The notes under the pieces were generated by a model that saw only the letters and a list, made by a program, of their open reading frames with translations, made no database searches and was not told the DNA's origin. Both the position numbers and the translations under genes were made by a program. Below, in pieces: positions 5,652 to 6,632 of a stretch of DNA of 6,632 nt. The number at the start of each line of letters is the position of its first letter. Positions within the stretch are counted from its first letter, which is position 1. Source of the stretch: an uncultured Bacilli bacterium (lineage in GTDB: Bacteria; Bacillota_I; Bacilli_A; RF39; UBA660); the NCBI GenBank assembly GCA_944371685.1, contig CALVXV010000066.1, positions 1 to 6,632 on the forward strand, written 5' to 3'.

Positions 5652-5711
5652 TTGTGGCAAATCGCAAGCGAAGATATATAGGGTAAAGTAATTTTTGTGA
5701 TTTGTGGCAAA
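5652..5711 (+). repeat. Direct repeat TTGTGGCAAA, two copies
   Basis: Identical 10-mers at 5652-5661 and 5702-5711, 50 nt apart, in the non-coding stretch left of the transposase remnant. Each is followed further on by a copy of GATATATAGGG, so the region looks like a two-copy module of which the second is stretched. Possible binding sites for the element's recombinase or transposase. Confidence 0.5.
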
Positions 5712-5768
5712 AACATAAAAAGTTTATTTAATTATGAAACGTAGTTATTAAATTTATGATATATAGGG
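5673..5768 (+). repeat. Direct repeat GATATATAGGG, two copies
   Basis: Identical 11-mers at 5673-5683 and 5758-5768. The second forms the left arm of the palindrome that follows. Part of the motif may recur at the right window edge, where TTTATGATATA (6622-6632) matches 5753-5763 and is then cut off. This suggests element-end sequence, but the edge prevents proof. Confidence 0.5.
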
Positions 5769-5802
5769 AGTTTAGGGCATAATCCCCCTTACCCCCATAT
5801 AT
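5759..5802. other. Imperfect G/C-tract palindrome, candidate IS91-type element end
   Basis: ATATATAGGG (5759-5768) can pair with CCCCCATATAT (5792-5802), and an inner GGG (5774-5776) with CCC (5784-5786) around a CATAAT loop, with internal mismatches. This is the most G/C-tract-rich spot in an otherwise very AT-rich gap, just beyond the 3' end of the transposase remnant. HUH transposases use subterminal hairpins, so it may be the element's terminus. No T-run follows to suggest a terminator. Confidence 0.4.
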
Positions 5803-5825
5803 TGCGGATAATGAAATATTATTAT

Positions 5826-6556
5826 TTAAGCTAACTGTATGGATCGATAGTAAAAAGAATACATGAATTTAGTGTGTCCACAATTTTCGCAGACATATTC
5901 ATGAGACTTTCTTTTATAGCTTAAAGATATAGTAAAATCATTAAATACTTTTTGACCAATAAGAATTCTACATAATTTAAGTAGACTTTTTTGTTTCTAT
6001 TAGCTAATAATCCATAATGTTTAATTTTAGTAAATCTATCAGGAAGAATGTGTAATAAAAATCTTCTGATAAATTCATCAGCTGTTAAGGTCATTAATTT
6101 GATTTTACCTTTATCTTTGTAATCCTTATATTCAAAGGTAATCAAACCACTATTTATACTTTTAATACGGCTATTAGATATAGCCACTCTAAAAGAATAT
6201 CTACCGATATATTCAACAACGTTTTCTGGAGAACCTTTAGGTGGTTCAATATAAGTAACCCAGTCTTTGTTATAAAGTGGTCTTAAAAAGTTGTTAAATT
6301 GCTTTGAGCCTTTGAGATGAGATAAATGTTTAGGAAATTTTAAATCTTCTTTTTTTAGTAAAGCTAAAAACTTATTTTTAAATAAAGAAGATAATACTTC
6401 AACTTTGAATAAGTATCCATTTTTACAGTTAACCCATTTATTATTTTTAAAATAATTTTTAAATCTGTTCAATGAACTTATGTAATTATTTATAGTTCTG
6501 TCACTACACCCCCTTGCTTTTAAAATATTTTTAACTTTTAATAAATCTTCTGACAT
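5826..6556 (-). pseudogene. Chimeric IS91-type transposase remnant: tyrosine-recombinase N-terminus fused to transposase C-terminus, frameshifted
   Basis: The open frame gives 211 codons (6556-5921). Residues 1 to about 37 (LLKVKNILKARGCSDRTINN, then YISSLNRFKNYF) look like the SAM-like DNA-binding N-terminus of a phage-type integrase. From about 38 (NNKWVNC...) the sequence follows the C-terminal half of IS91-type transposases (Transposase_32), including FLRPLYNKDWVTYIEPP (90-106), the Y2 motif Tyr116-Tyr120 in EYIGRYSFRVAISN, MTLTADEFIRRFLLHILP and HYGLLANR. The zinc-finger and HUH half of the transposase and the integrase catalytic domain are absent, as if an internal deletion joined two neighbouring genes in frame. 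At an A6 tract (5987-5992) the frame is lost: the -1 frame continues S-LLKLCRILIGQKVF and ends with a zinc-ribbon tail (VCENCGH) and TAA at 5826-5828. Good ribosome site GGAGG at 6564-6568, 7 nt from the ATG. It cannot transpose by itself. Confidence 0.82.
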
Positions 6557-6632
6557 ATAAAAACCTCCAATCTGAAAGAAAATTTATTAACTTTCACCAA
6601 AGAGGTTTTAAAAATCACTTTTTTATGATATA

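Larger units (their letters stand above)
5590..6632. mobile_element. Internally deleted IS91-type element or its remnant (boundaries uncertain)
   Basis: The chimeric recombinase/transposase gene is flanked on the left by hairpins and short repeats (5611-5802) unlike anything else in the window. AAAAATCAC (6610-6618) is the inverse complement of GTGATTTTT inside the left hairpin (5617-5625), and TTTATGATATA occurs at 5753-5763 and 6622-6632. IS91-type elements lack classical terminal inverted repeats and target duplications, so ends cannot be fixed from one copy. The right end is probably at or beyond the window edge. Confidence 0.45.

Noticed and set aside
5652..5768. CRISPR-like array
   Set aside because: Only two copies of short 10-11 nt motifs with unequal spacing (50 and 85 nt) and no cas genes.
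5980..5995. Programmed -1 ribosomal frameshifting in the transposase
   Set aside because: The site reads C-AAA-AAA-G, where P-site re-pairing would be imperfect, and the gene already lacks its HUH half; decay or sequencing error is simpler.
6573..6596. Small inverted repeat TGAAAG/CTTTCA upstream of the transposase remnant
   Set aside because: Only 6 bp around a 12-nt loop in AT-rich DNA; no independent support for a regulatory role.

Overview
The window is AT-rich bacterial DNA that uses the standard bacterial code (TGA is a stop), has Shine-Dalgarno sites of the AGGAGG type and some TTG starts, and is densely packed in operons. This fits a low-GC Bacillota/Bacilli-like gut bacterium. The taxon itself is inferred and cannot be fixed from this sequence.

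Left part (1-2435, minus strand): a three-gene ABC import operon of the NitT/TauT/ThiXYZ type. Its order is substrate-binding protein (TTG start), then ATPase, then permease, and the permease runs off the left edge. The genes overlap by 1 and 8 nt, so they are probably translationally coupled. The substrate is not readable from sequence. No riboswitch is visible in the leader.

Middle (2565-4813, plus strand): a tightly packed run of five small genes (141-163 aa) that are diverged paralogues of one another. They share a beta-hairpin-like N-terminus with a (D/N)G turn, an almost invariant His at residue 30-31 (38 in the fifth, which has an insertion), a (G)NVV-x-x-N strand and a G-x-x-Y/F-x-P-x-x-(L/I)-(T/S)-x-x-Q segment. 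I do not recognise the family. All five appear cytoplasmic. This array is the best candidate in the window for an undescribed system. It is divergent from the ABC operon and ends at a symmetric hairpin that probably terminates transcription from both sides.

Right part (4817-5485, minus strand): an M23 zinc endopeptidase with an intact active site, no signal peptide, and a C-terminal domain resembling repeats seen in clostridial and phage cell-wall lysins. A perfect, very long Shine-Dalgarno sequence lies about 30 nt too far upstream of its only usable start codon.

Far right (about 5590-6632): a mobile-element remnant. The minus-strand gene at 5826-6556 is a chimera. Its first ~37 residues look like the N-terminal DNA-binding domain of a tyrosine recombinase, and the rest is the C-terminal half of an IS91-type (Y2/HUH) transposase. 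The Y2 tyrosines are kept, the HUH half is lost, and a -1 frameshift in an A6 tract cuts off the zinc-ribbon tail. The non-coding side (5590-5825) holds a consensus TATAAT, a 17-bp hairpin that is perfect only as + strand RNA or ssDNA, two pairs of short direct repeats and a G/C-tract palindrome. These are plausible element-end or small-RNA structures.
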